Shown here: positions 48,801 to 63,724 of the stretch, one piece after another
Numbering within the stretch: the stretch's first letter is position 1
Layout of the letters: the number at the start of each line of letters is the position of its first letter
NCBI GenBank assembly: GCA_964017045.1
Contig: OZ024806.1
Location: 1,965,002-2,029,001, forward strand
DNA: 64,000 nt
Source: Omphiscola glabra
Taxonomy: Eukaryota; Mollusca; Gastropoda; Lymnaeidae
Direction: 5' to 3'
The notes under the pieces: generated by a model
Databases searched by the model: none
What the model saw: only the letters and a program-made list of their open reading frames with translations
Told to the model about the DNA's origin: nothing
Position numbers and translations under genes: made by a program

Positions 48801-51480
48801 ACATTCACCACAACAACCACCAGCACTACAAACAGCATTACAACCAGCACCACAACCAGCACCACAACCACCACCACCAGAACCATCACCACCACAACCA
48901 CCACCACAAAAACAACCACCACCACAACCAGCACCACAAACACCATCACCACAAACAGCACCACAACCACCACCACAAACACCAGCACCACAAACAACAC
49001 CACAAACATCACCACAACCAGTACCACCACCACAAACATCACCACCACCACCACAACCAGCACCACAACCACCACCAAAACCAGCATAACAACCAGCACC
49101 ACAACCACCAGCACCACCAAAACCAGCAACACAACCACCACCACAAACACCAGCACCACAACAAGCACCACAACCAACAACACAACCATCACCACAACCA
49201 CCACCACAATCATCACCACCACAACCACCACCAGCACCACAAACAGCACCACAACCAGCACAACAATCAGCACCACAAACACCAGCAGCACAAACACCAC
49301 CAAAAACACCAGCACCACAAACATCACCACAACCAGCACCACAACCAGCACCACAACCACAACAACCAGAACCATCACCACCACAACCACCATCACAAAA
49401 ACAACCACCACCACAACCAGCACCACAAACACCATCACCACAAACAGCACCACAACCACCACCACAAACACCAGCACCACAAACAACACCACAAACAGCA
49501 CCACAACCAGTACCACCACCACAAACATCACCACAACCAGCACACAACCACCACCAAAACCAGCAAAATAAACCAGCACCACAACCACCAGCACCACCAC
49601 AACCAGCAACACAACCACCACCACAAACACCAGCACCACAACCAACACCACAACCATCACCACAACCACCACCACAATCATCACCACCACAACCACCACC
49701 ACAACAACCACCAGCACAAAAACCAGCACCACAACCAGCACCTCAACCAACACCACAACCAGCACCACAAACACCAGCACCACAAACAGCACCACATTCA
49801 CCACCACAAACACCAGCAACACAACCACCACCACAAACACCAGCACCACAACCAACACCACAACCATCACCACAACCACCACCACAATCATCACCACCAC
49901 AACCACCACCACAACCACCACCAGCACAAAAACCAGCACCACAACCAGCACCTCAAACAACACCACAACCAGCACCACAAACACCAGCACCACAAACATC
50001 ACCACATTCACAACCCCAACCACCACCACAAACACCAGCACCACAAACAGCACAACAACCAGCACCTTAACCAGCACCACAACCACCACCACAAACACCA
50101 GCACCATAACCAGCACCATAAACAGCACCACAACCAGCACCACAAACACCAGCACCACAAACAGAACAACAACCAGCACCACAACGAGCACCACAACAAG
50201 CACCACAACCAACATCACAAACACCAGCACCATAAACACCAGCACCACAACCAGCACCACAACCAGCACCACAACCAGCACCACAACCAGCACCACAAAC
50301 ACCACCACAACCACCAGCACCACAAACAACACCACAAACAGCACCACAACCAGTACCACCACCACAAACATCACCACCACCACCACAACCAGCACCACAA
50401 CCACCACCAAAACCAGCAAAACAACCAGCACCACAACCACCAGCACCACCACAACCAGCAACACAACCAGCACCACAACCAGCACCACAACCAGCACCAC
50501 AACCACCACCACCAGAACCATCACCACCAAAACCACCAATACAAAAACAACCACCACCACAACCAGCACCACAAACACCATCACCACAAACAGCACCATA
50601 ACCACCACCACAAACACCAGCACCACAAACAACACCACAAACAGCACCACAACCAGCACAACAAACAGCACCAAAACCATCACCACAAACACCAGCACCA
50701 CAAACAGCACCACAACCACCACCACAACCACCACCACAAACACCAGCACCACAACCAGCACCACAACCAGCACCACAACCAGCACAACAATCAGCACCAC
50801 AAACACCAGCAGCACAACCACCACCAAAAACACCAGCACCACAAACATCACCACAACCAGCACCACAACCAGCACCACAACCAGCACCACAACCACCACC
50901 ACCAGAACCATCACCACCACAACCACCACCACAAAAACAACCACCACCACAACCAGCACCACAAACACCATCACCACAAACAGCACCACAACCACCACCA
51001 GAAACACCAGCACCATAAACAACACCACAAACAGCACCACAACCAGTACCACCACCACAAACATCACCACCACCACCACAACCAGCACCACAACCACCAG
51101 CACCACCACAACCAGCAACACAAACAACACCACAACCACCAGCACCACCACAACCAGCAACACAACCAACACCACAAACACCAGCACCACAACCACCACC
51201 ACAATCATCACCACCACAACCACCACCACAACCACCACCAGCACCACAACCAGCACCACAACCAACACCACAAGCATCACCACAACCACCACCACAATCA
51301 TCACCACCACAACCACCACCACAACCACCACCAGCACCACAACCAGCACCACAACCAGCACCTCAACCAACACCACAACCAGCACCACAAACACCAGCAC
51401 CACAAACAGCACCACATTCACCACCACAAACACCAGCACCACAACCACCACCACAAAATCCAGCACCTCAAAAAGCACCA
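45861..51480. repeat. Higher-order unit B2
   Basis: This second B-type unit starts at the last phase-slip junction of the window (45,861) and runs to the start block at 51,481. It matches B1 through CCTCAAAAAGC (46,864), the compensated slip (49,541-49,570) and the 210 bp duplication (49,604-50,010). It lacks the 309 bp duplication and the C-to-A cluster of B1, so it is the better reference for the ancestral B sequence. Confidence 0.8.
49604..50010. repeat. 210 bp tandem duplication in B2
   Basis: This is the counterpart of the B1 duplication at an offset of 9,100. GCACAAAAACC is at 49,714 and 49,924. Confidence 0.78.
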
Positions 51481-54400
51481 CAACCAGCACCACAACCACT
51501 ACCACAACTACCACCACAACCACCACCCCAACCACCACCACAAACACCAGCACCACAACCAGCATCTTAACCAGCATCACAACCACCACCACAAACACCA
51601 GCCTCATAACCAACACCACAAAAAGCACCACAACCACCACCACAAACACCAGCACCACAACCAGCACCACAACCACAACCACAAGCAGCACCACATACAA
51701 CAGCACCACAAACAGCACTACAACCAGCACCACAACCAGCACCATAAACACCAGCACCACAACCAGCACCACAACCAGCACCACAAACACCAGCACCACA
51801 AACCGCACCACAACCACCACCACAAACACCAGTACCACAACCAGCACCACAACCAGCACCACAACCAGCACCACAACCACCACCACAACCACCAGCACAA
51901 CAAACAGCACCACAACCACAACCACCACAAAAAACACCAGCACCACAAACACCAACACCACAAACACCAGCACCACAAACACCAGCACCACAACCACCAC
52001 CGCAACCAGCACCACAAACACCAGCACCACAAACAGCACCACAACCAGCACCACAAACACCAGCACCACAACCCGCACACAACCACCACCACAAACACCA
52101 GTACCACAACCAGCACCACAACCAGCACCACAACCACCACCACAACCACCACCCCAACCACCACCACAAACACCAGCACCACAAACAGCACAACAACCAG
52201 CACCTTAACCAGCACCACAACCACCACCACAAACAAAAGCACCATAACCAGCACCATAAACAGCACCACAACCAGCACCACAACCAGCACCACAACCAGC
52301 ACCACAAAAAGCACCACAACCACCACCACAAACACCAGCACCACAAACAGCACCACAACCACCACCACAAGCAGTACCACATACACCAGAACCACAAACA
52401 GCACCACAGCCAGCACCACAAACACCAGCACCACAACCAGCATCATAAACACCAGCACTACAACCAGCACCACAAACACCAGCACAACAAACAGCACCAC
52501 AACCACAACCACCACAACAAACAACAGCACCACAACCAGCATCACAAACACCAGCACCACAAACACCAGCACCACAACCACCACCGCAACCTGCACCACA
52601 CACACCAGCACCACAAACAGCACCCCAACCACCAACACAAACACCAGCACCACAATCAGCACCATAAAAACAAGCACCACAACCAGCACCACAAACAGAA
52701 CAACAACAACCAGCACCACAACGAGCACCACAACCAACACCACAAACACCAGCACCATAAACACCAGCACCACAACCAGCACCACAACCAGCACCACAAC
52801 CAGCACCACAACCAGCACCACAACCAGCACCAAAACCAGCACCACAACCAACACCACAACCAGCACCACAACCAGCACCACAACCAGCACCACAACCAGC
52901 ACCACAAACACCAGCACCACAACCACCACCGCAACCAGCACCACAAACACCAGCACCACAAACAGCACCACAACCATCACCACAAACACCAGCACCACAA
53001 CCCGCACCACAACCACCACCACAAACACCAGTACCACAACCACCACCACCACCACCACAACCAACACCACAACCACCACCACAACCACCAGCACTACAAA
53101 CAGCATTACAACCACCACCACAACCACAACCACAAGCAGCACCACATACACCAGAACCACAAACAACACCACAACCAGCACCACAAACACCAGCACCACA
53201 ACCAGCACCATAAACACCAGCACCACAACCAGCACAACAAACAGCACCACAACCACAACCACCACAACAAACACCAGCACCACAACCAGCATCACAAACA
53301 CCAGCACCACAAACACCAGCACCACAAACACCAGCACCACAATGACCACCGCAACCAGCACCACACACACCAGCACCACAAACAGCACCACAACCACCAC
53401 CACAAACACCAGCACCACAATCAGCACCATAAACACCAGCACCACAACCAGCACCACAAACAGAACAACAACCAGCACCACAACGAGCACAACAACAAGC
53501 ACCACAACCAACACCACAAACACCAGCACCATAAACACCAGCACCACAACCAGCACCACAACCACCACCGCAACCAGCACCACAAACACCAGCACCACAA
53601 ACCGCACCACAACCACCACCACAAACACCAGTACCACAACCAGCACCACAACCAGCACCATAAACAGCACCACAACCAGCACCATAACCCCAAGCACCAC
53701 AACCACCACCACAAACACCAGCACAACAACCAGCACCACAACCACCACCACAAACACCAGCACCATAACCAGCACCATAAACAGCACCACAACCAGCACC
53801 ACAAACACCAGCACCACAATCAGCACCATAAACACAAGCACCACAACCAGCACCACAAACAGAACAACAACCAGCACCACAACGAGCACCACAACAAGCA
53901 CCACAACCAACACCACAAACACCAGCACCACAACCAGCACCACAACCAGCACCACAACCAGCACCACAACCAGCAGCACAACCAGCACCAAAACCAGCAC
54001 CACAACCAGCACCACAACCACCACCACAAGCAGCACCACATACACCAGAACCACAAACAGCACCACAACCAGCACCACAAACACCAGCACCACAACCAGC
54101 ACCATAAACACCAGCACCACAACCAGCACAACAAACAGCACCACAACCACAACCACCACAACAAACACCAGCACCACAACCATCATCACAAACACCAGCA
54201 CCACAAACACCAGCACCACAAACACCAGCACCACAAACACCAGCACCACAATCACCACCGCAACCAGTACCACACACACCAGCACCACAAACAGCACCAC
54301 AACCACCACCACAAACACCAGCACCACAATCAGCACCATAAACACCAGCACCACAACCAGCACCACAAACAGAACAACAACCAGCACCACAACGAGCACC

Positions 54401-57400
54401 ACAACAAGCACCACAACCAACACCACAAACACCAGCACCATAAACACCAGCACCACAACCAGCACCACAACCAGCACCACAACCAGCACCAAAACCAGCA
54501 CCAAAACCAGCACCAAAACCAGCACCACAACCAGCACCATAACCAGCACCACAACCAGCACCACAACCAGCACCACAACCAGCACCACAACCACCACCAC
54601 CACCACCACAACCAACACCACAATCACCACCACAACCACCAGCACTACAAACAGCATTACAACCAGCACCACAACCAGCACCACAACCACCACCACCAGA
54701 ACCATCACCACCACAACCACCACCACAAAAACAACCACCACCACAACCAGCACCACAAACAACATCACCACAAACAGCACCACAACCACCACCACAAACA
54801 CCAGCACCACAAACAACACCACAAACATCACCACAACCAGTACCACCACCACAAACATCACCACCACCACCACAACCAGCACCACAACCACCACCAAAAC
54901 CAGCATAACAACCAGCACCACAACCACCAGCACCACCAAAACCAGCAACACAACCACCACCACAAACACCAGCACCACAACAAGCACCACAACCAACACC
55001 ACAACCATCACCACAACCACCACCACAATCATCACCACCACAACCACCACCAGCACCACAACCAGCACCACAACCAGCACAACAATCAGCACCACAAACA
55101 CCAGCAGCACAACCACCACCAAAAACACCAGCACCACAAACATCACCACAACCAGCACCAAAACCAGCACCACAACCACCACCACCAGAACCATCACCAC
55201 CACAACCACCACCACAAAAACAACCACCACCACAACCAGCACCACAAACACCATCACCACAAACAGCACCACAACCACCACCACAAACACCAGCACCACA
55301 AACAACACCACAAACAGCACCACAACCAGTACCACCACCACAAACATCACCACAACCAGCACACAACCACCACCAAAACCAGCAAAATAAACCTGCACCA
55401 CAACCACCAGCACCACCACAACCAGCAACACAACCACCACCACAAACACCAGCACCACAACCAACACCACAACCATCACCACAACCACCACCACAATCAT
55501 CACCACCACAACCACCACCACAACCACCACCAGCACAAAAACCAGCACCACAACCAGCACCTCAACCAACACCATAACAAGCACCACAAACACCAGCACC
55601 ACAAACAGCACCACATTCACCACCACAAACACCAGCAACACAACCACCACCACAAACACCAGCACCACAACCAACACCACAACCATCACCACAACCACCA
55701 CCACAATCATCACCACCACAACCACCACCACAACCACCACCACCACAAACACCAGCACCACAAACAGCACCACATTCACCACCCCAACCACCACCACAAA
55801 CACCAGCACCACAAACAGCACAACAACCAGCACCTTAACCAGCACCACAACCACCACCACAAACACCAGCACCATAACCAGCACCATAAACAGCACCACA
55901 ACCAGCACCACAAACACCAGCACCACAAACAGAACAACAACCAGCTCCACAACGAGCACCACAACGAGTTCCACAACAAGCACCACAACGAGCACCACAA
56001 CAAGCACCACAACCAACACCACAAACACCAGCACCACAACCAGCACCACAACCAGCACCACAACCAGCACCACAACCAGCACCAAAACCAGCACCACAAC
56101 CAACACCACAACCAGCACCACAACCAGCACCACAACCAGCACCACAACCAGCACCACAACCAGCACCACAACCACCACCACCACCACCACAACCAACACC
56201 ACAACCACCACCACAACCACCAGCACTACAAACAGCATTACAACCACCACCACAACCACCACCACAAGCAGCACCACATACACCAGAACCACAAACAGCA
56301 CCACAACCAGCACCACAAACACCAGCACCACAACCAGCACCATAAACACCAGCACCACAACCAGCACAACAAACACCAGCACAACAAACAGCACCACAAC
56401 CACAACCACCACAACAAACACCAGCACCACAAACACCAGCACCACAATCACCACCGCAACCAGCACCACACACACCAGCACCACAAACAGCACCCCAACC
56501 ACCACCACAAACACCAGCACCACAATCAGCACCATAAACACAATCACCACAACCAGCACCACAAACAGAACAACAACCAGCACCACAACGAGATCCACAA
56601 CAAGCACTACAACCAACACCACAAACACCAGCACCATAAACACCAGCACCACAACCAGCACCACAACCACCACCACCACCACCACAACCAACACCACAAC
56701 CACCACCACCACCACCACAACCAACACCACAACCACCACCACAACCACCAGCACTACAAACAGCATTACAACCACCACCACAAGCAGCACCACATACACC
56801 AGAACCACAAACAGCACCACAACCAGCACCACAAACACCAGCACCACAACCAGCACCATAAACACCAGCACCACAACCAGCACAACAAACAGCACCACAA
56901 CCACAACCACCACAACAAACACCAGCACCACAACCAGCATCACAAACACCAGCACCACAAACACCAGCACCACAATCACCACCGCAACCAGCACCACACA
57001 CACCAGAACCACAAACAGCACCACAACCACCACCACAAACACCAGCACCACAATCAGCACCATAAACACAAGCACCACAACCAGCACCACAAACAGAACA
57101 ACAACCAGCACCACAACGAGCACCACAACAAGCACCACAACCAACACCACAACCAACACCACAAACACCAGCACCATAAACACCAGCACCACAACCAGCA
57201 CCACAACCAGCACCACAACCAGCACAACAACCAGCACCACAACCAGCACCACAAACACCACCACAACCACCAGCACCACAAACAACACCACAAACAGCAC
57301 CACAACCAGTACCACCACCACAAACATCACCACCACCACCACAACCAGCACCACAACCACCACCAAAACCAGCAAAACAACCAGCACCACAATCACCAGC

Positions 57401-59282
57401 ACCACCACAACCAGCAACACAACCAACACAACAACCAGCACCACAACAAGCACCACAACCACCACCACCAGAATCATCACCACAACCACCACCAAAACCA
57501 GCAAAACAACCACCACCACAACCAGCACCACAAACACCATCACCACAAACAGCACTATAACCACCACCACAAACACCAGCACCACAAACAACACCACAAA
57601 CAGCACCACAACCAGCACAACAAACAGCACCAAAACCATCACCACAAACACCAGCACCACAAACAGCACCACAACCACCACCACAACCACCACCACAAAC
57701 ACCAGCACCACAACCAGCACCACAACCAGCACCACAACCAGCACAACAATCAGCACCACAAACACCAGCAGCACAACCACCACCAAAAACACCAGCACCA
57801 CAAACATCACCACAACCAGCACCACAACCAGCACCACAACCAGCACAACAAACAGCACCACAACCACAACCACCACAACAAACACCAGCACCACAACCAG
57901 CATCACAGACACCAGCACCACAAACACCAGCACCACAAACACCAGCACCACAAACACCAGCATCACAATCACCACCGCAACCAGCACCACACACACCAGC
58001 ACCACAAACAGCATCACAACCACCACCACAAACACCAGCACCACAATCAGCACCATAAACACCAGCACCACAACCAGCACCACAAACAGAACAACAACCA
58101 GCACCACAACGAGCACCACAACAAGCACCACAACCAACACCACAACCAACACCACAAACACCAGCACCATAAACACCAGCACCACAACCAGCACCACAAC
58201 CAGCACCACAACCAGCACCACAACCAGCACCACAACCAGCACCACAACCAGCACCACAACCAGCACCACAAACACCACCACAACCACCAGCACCACAAAC
58301 AACACCACAAACAGCACCACAACCAGTACCACCACCACAAACATCACCACCACCACCACAACCAGCACCACAACCACCACCAAAAGCAGCAAAACAACCA
58401 GCACCACAACCACCAGCACCACCACAACCAGCACCACAACCAGCACCACAACCAGCACCACAACCAGCACCACAACCAGCACCACAACCAGCACCACAAC
58501 CACCACCACAACCAGCACCACAAACACCATCACCACAAACAGCACCATAACCACCACCACAAACACCAGCACCACAAACAACACCACAAACAGCACCACA
58601 ACCAGCACCACAACCAGCACAACAAACAGCACCAAAACCATCACCACAAACACCAGCACCACAAACAGCACCACAACCACCACCACAACCACCACCACAA
58701 ACACCAGCACCACAACCAGCACCACAACCAGCACCACAACCAGCACAACAATCAGCACCACAAACACCAGCAGCACAACCACCACCAAAAACACCAGCAC
58801 CACAAACATCACCACAACCAGCACCACAACCAGCACCACAACCAGCACCACAACCACCACCACCAGAACCATCACCACCACAACCACCACCACAAAAACA
58901 ACCACCACCACAACCAGCACCACAAACACCATCACCACAAACAGCACCACAACCACCACCAGAAACACCAGCACCATAAACAACACCACAAACAGCACCA
59001 CAACCAGTACCACCACCACAAACATCACCACCACCAGCACCACCACAACCAGCAACACAACCAACACCACAAACACCAGCACCACAACCACCACCACAAT
59101 CATCACCACCACAACCAGCACCACAACCAACACCACAAGCATCACCACAACCACCACCACAATCATCACCACCACAACCACCACCACAACCACCACCAGC
59201 ACCACAAACAGCACCACATTCACCACCACAAACACCAGCACCACAACCACCACCACAAAATCCAGCACCTCAAAAAGCACCA
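51481..59282. repeat. Higher-order unit C1
   Basis: The unit begins with the same start block as the window itself (51,481; GCATCTTAACC at 51,562). It diverges from B1 after CTTAACCAGCACCAC near 52,218. It carries the only class of + strand ATG in the window (53,342). Matching landmarks in C2 lie 7.77-7.79 kb downstream: 52,201 to 59,995 and 53,342 to 61,118. It contains no phase-slip junction of the A/B type. A one-base loss near 52,078 and a compensated -1/+1 pair at 55,360-55,388 are present. Confidence 0.8.
53342..55390 (+). other. Thr/Ser/Asn-rich open frame, coding status doubtful
   Basis: This is one of only two ATG-initiated open frames I find on the + strand (682 codons). The product would be almost wholly Thr with Ser, Asn, Ile and a few Arg and Lys, in TTTS and TNTS patterns, giving many N-X-S/T sequons and a mucin-like look. 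I see no signal peptide, anchor or non-repeat domain. The ATG comes from a single C-to-G change (AATCACC to AATGACC) inside an otherwise ordinary repeat. The frame ends only because the -1 slip at 55,361 moves it into the Pro/Gln phase, where it meets TAA. This phase lacks stops because its codons nearly all begin with A. I consider translation unlikely. Confidence 0.1.
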
Positions 59283-61117
59283 CAACCACCACCCCAACCA
59301 CCACCACAAACACCAGCACCACAACCAGCATCTTAACCAGCATCACAACCACCACCACAAACACCAGCCTCATAACCAACACCACAAAAAGCACCACAAA
59401 CACCAGCACCACAACCAGCACCACAACCACAACCACAAGCAGCACCACATACACCAGCACCACAAACAGCACTACAACCAGCACCACAAACACCAGCACC
59501 ACAACCAGCACCATAAACACCAGCACCACAACCAGCACCACAACCAGCACCACAACCAGCACCACAAACACCAGCACCACAAACCGCACCACAACCACCA
59601 CCACAAACATCAGTACCACAACCAGCACCACAACCAGCACCACAACCAGCACCACAACCACCACCACAACCACCAGCACAACAAACAGCACCACAACCAC
59701 AACCACCACAAAAAACACCAGCACCACAAACACCAACACCACAAACACCAGCACCACAAACACCAGCACCACAACCACCACCGCAACCAGCACCACAAAC
59801 ACCAGCACCACAAACAGCACCACAACCATCACCACAAACACCAGCACCACAACCCGCACCACAACCACCACCACAAACACCAGTACCACAACCAGCACCA
59901 CAACCATCACCACAACCACTACCACAACCACCACCACAACCACCACCCCAACCACCACCACAAACACCAGCACCACAAACAGCACAACAACCAGCACCTT
60001 AACCAGCACCACAACCACCACCACAAACAAAAGCACCATAACCAGCACCATAAACAGCACCACAACCAGCACCACAACCAGCACCACAACCAGCACCACA
60101 AAAAGCACCACAACCACCACAAACACCAGCACCACAAACAGCACCACAACCACCACCACAAGTAGTACCACATACACCAGAACCACAAACAGCACCACAG
60201 CCAGCACCACAAACACCAGCACCACAACCAGCACCATAAACACCAGCACTACAACCAGCACCACAAACACCAGCACAACAAACAGCACCACAACCACAAC
60301 CACCACAACAAACAACAGCACCACAACCAGCATCACAAACACCAGCACCACAAACACCAGCACCACAACCACCACCGCAACCAGCACCACACACACCAGC
60401 ACCACAAACAGCACCCCAACCACCAACACAAACACCAGCACCACAATCAGCACCATAAACACAAGCACCACAACCAGCACCACAAACAAAACAACAACCA
60501 GCACCACAACGAGCACCACAACAAGCACCACAACCAACACCACAAACACCAGCACCATAAACACCAGCACCACAACCAGCACCACAACCAGCACCACAAC
60601 CAGCACCACAACCAGCACCACAACCAGCACCACAACCAGCACCAAAACCAGCACCACAACCAGCACCACAACCAGCACCACAACCAGCACCACAACCAGC
60701 ACCACAACCAGCACCACAAACACCAGCACCACAACCACCACCGCAACCAGCACCACAAACACCAGCACCACAAACACCAGCACAACCAGCACCACAAACA
60801 CCAGCACCACAACCCGCACCACAACCACCACCACAACCAACACCACAACCACCACCACAACCACCAGCACTACAAACAGCATTATAACCACCACCACAAC
60901 CACAACCACAAGCAGCACCACATACACCAGAACCACAAACAACACCACAACCAGCACCACAAACACCAGCACCACAACCAGCACCATAAACACCAGCACC
61001 ACAACCAGCACAACAAACAGCACCACAACCACAACCACCACAACAAACACCAGCACCACAACCAGCATCACAAAAACCAGCACCACAAACACCAGCACCA
61101 CAAACACCAGCACCACA

Positions 61118-63724
61118 ATGACCACCGCAACCAGCACCACACACACCAGCACCACAAACAGCACCACAACCACCACCACAAACACCAGCACCACAATCAG
61201 CACCATAAACACCAGCACCACAACCAGCACCACAAACAGAACAACAACCAGCACCACAACGAGCACAACAACCAGCACCACAACCACCACCGCAACCAGC
61301 ACCACAAACACCAGCACCACAAACCGCACCACAACCACCACCACAAACACCAGTACCACAACCAGCACCACAACCAGCACCATAAACAGCACCACAACCA
61401 GCACCATAACCCCCAGCACCACAACCACCACCACAAACACCAGCACAACAACCAGCACCACAACCACCACCACAAACACCAGCACCATAACCAGCACCAT
61501 AAACAGCACCACAACCAGCACCACAAACACCAGCACCACAATCAGCACCATAAACACAAGCACCACAACCAGCACCACAAACAGAACAACAACCAGCACC
61601 ACAACCAGCACCACAACAAGCACCACAACTAACACCACAAACACCAGCACCATAAACACCAGCACCACAACCAGCACCACAACCAGCACCACAACCAGCA
61701 CCACAACCAGCACCACAACCAGCACCACAACCAGCACCACAACCAGCACCACAACCAGCACCACAACCAGCACCAAAACCAGCACCACAACCAGCACCAC
61801 AACCAGCACCACAACCAGCACCACAACCAGCACCACAACCAGCACCACAACCACCACCACAACCACCACCACAACCACCACCAGCACAAAAACCAGCACC
61901 ACAACCAGCACCTCAACCAACACCACAACCAGCACCACAAACACCAGCACCACAAACAGCACCACATTCACCACCCCAACCACCACCACAAACACCAGCA
62001 CCAAAAACAGCACAACAACCAGCACCTTAACCAGCACCACAACCACCACCACAAACACCAGCACCATAACCAGCACCATAAACAGCACCACAACCAGCAC
62101 CACAAACACCAGCACCACAAACAGAACAACAACCAGCACCACAACAAGCACCACAACCAACACCACAAACACCAGCACCATAAACACCAGCACCACAACC
62201 AGCACCACAACCAGCACCACAACTAGCACCACAACCAGCACCACAACCAGCACCAAAACCAGCACCACAACCAACACCACAACCAGCACCACAACCAGCA
62301 CCACAACCAGCACCAAAACCAGCACCACAACCAGCACCACAACCACCACCACCACCACCACAACCACCACCACAACCACCACCACAACCACCAGCACTAC
62401 AAACAGCATTACAACCACCACCACAACCACCACCACAAGCAGCACCACATACACCAGAACCACAAACAGCACCACAACCAGCACCACAAACACCAGCACC
62501 ACAACCAGCACCATAAACACCAGCACCACAACCAGCACAACAAACAGCACCACAACCACAACCACCACAACAAACACCAGCACCACAACCAGCATCACAA
62601 ACACCAGCACCACAAACACCAGCACCACAAACACCAGCACCACAATCACCACCGCAACCAGCACCACACACACCAGCACCACAAACAGCACCACAACCAC
62701 CACCACAAACACCAGCACCACAATCAGCACCATAAACACCAGCACCACAACAAGCACCACAACAAGCACCACAACCAGCACCACAACCAGCACCACAACC
62801 AGCACCACAACCACCACCACAACCAACACCACAATCACCACAACAACCACCAGCACTACAAACAGCATTACAACCAGCACCACAACCAGCACCACAACCA
62901 CCACCACCAGAACCATCACCACCACAACCACCACCACAAAAACAACCACCACCACAACCAGCACCACAAACACCATCACCACAAACAGCACCACAACCAC
63001 CACCACAAACACCAGCACCACAAACAACACCACAAACATCACCACAACCAGTACCACCACCACAAACATCACCACCACCACCACAACCAGCACCACAACC
63101 ACCACCAAAACAAGCATAACAACCAGCACCACAACCACCAGCACCACCAAAACCAGCAACACAACCACCACCACAAACACCAGCACCACAACAAGCACCA
63201 CAACCAACACCACAACCATCACCACAACCACCACCACAATCATCACCACCACAACCACCACCAGCACCACAACCAGCACAACAATCAGCACCACAAACAC
63301 CAGCAGCACAACCACCACCAAAAACACCAGCACCACAAACATCACCACAACCAGCACCACAACCAGCACCACAACCACAACAACCAGAACCATCACCACC
63401 ACAACCACCATCACAAAAACAACCACCACCACAACCAGCACCACAAACACCATCACCACAAACAGCACCACAACCACCACCGCAAACACCAGCACCACAA
63501 ACAACACCACAAACAGCACCACAACCAGTACCACCACCACAAACATCACCACAACCAGCACACAACCAGCACCACAACCAGTACCACCACCACAAACATC
63601 ACAAACACCAGCACCACAAACACCAGCACCACAATCACCACCGCAACCAGCACCACACACACCAGAACCACAAACAGCACCACAACCACCACCACAAACA
63701 CCAGCACCACAATCAGCACCATAA
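61118..63724 (+). other. Thr/Ser/Asn-rich open frame, second copy
   Basis: This is the counterpart of the frame at 53,342, 7,776 bp downstream (868 codons), with the same ATG context and the same Thr-rich, sequon-rich composition. After the one-base loss at about 63,560 its last 50 or so codons fall into the Pro/Ala/Gln phase before a TAA at 63,722. The same caution applies: it opens by one substitution in a repeat and has no non-repetitive part. Confidence 0.1.

Noticed and set aside
51718..63660. 3,980-codon open frame on the - strand (Val/Leu-rich), and similar frames of 900-2,100 codons elsewhere
   Set aside because: All codons have T in the middle because every third + strand base is A, so only Val, Leu, Phe, Met and Ile result. 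No stop can form without a T in a particular + strand position. Such a hydrophobic homopolymer is not a credible protein, and the frame changes type at slips.
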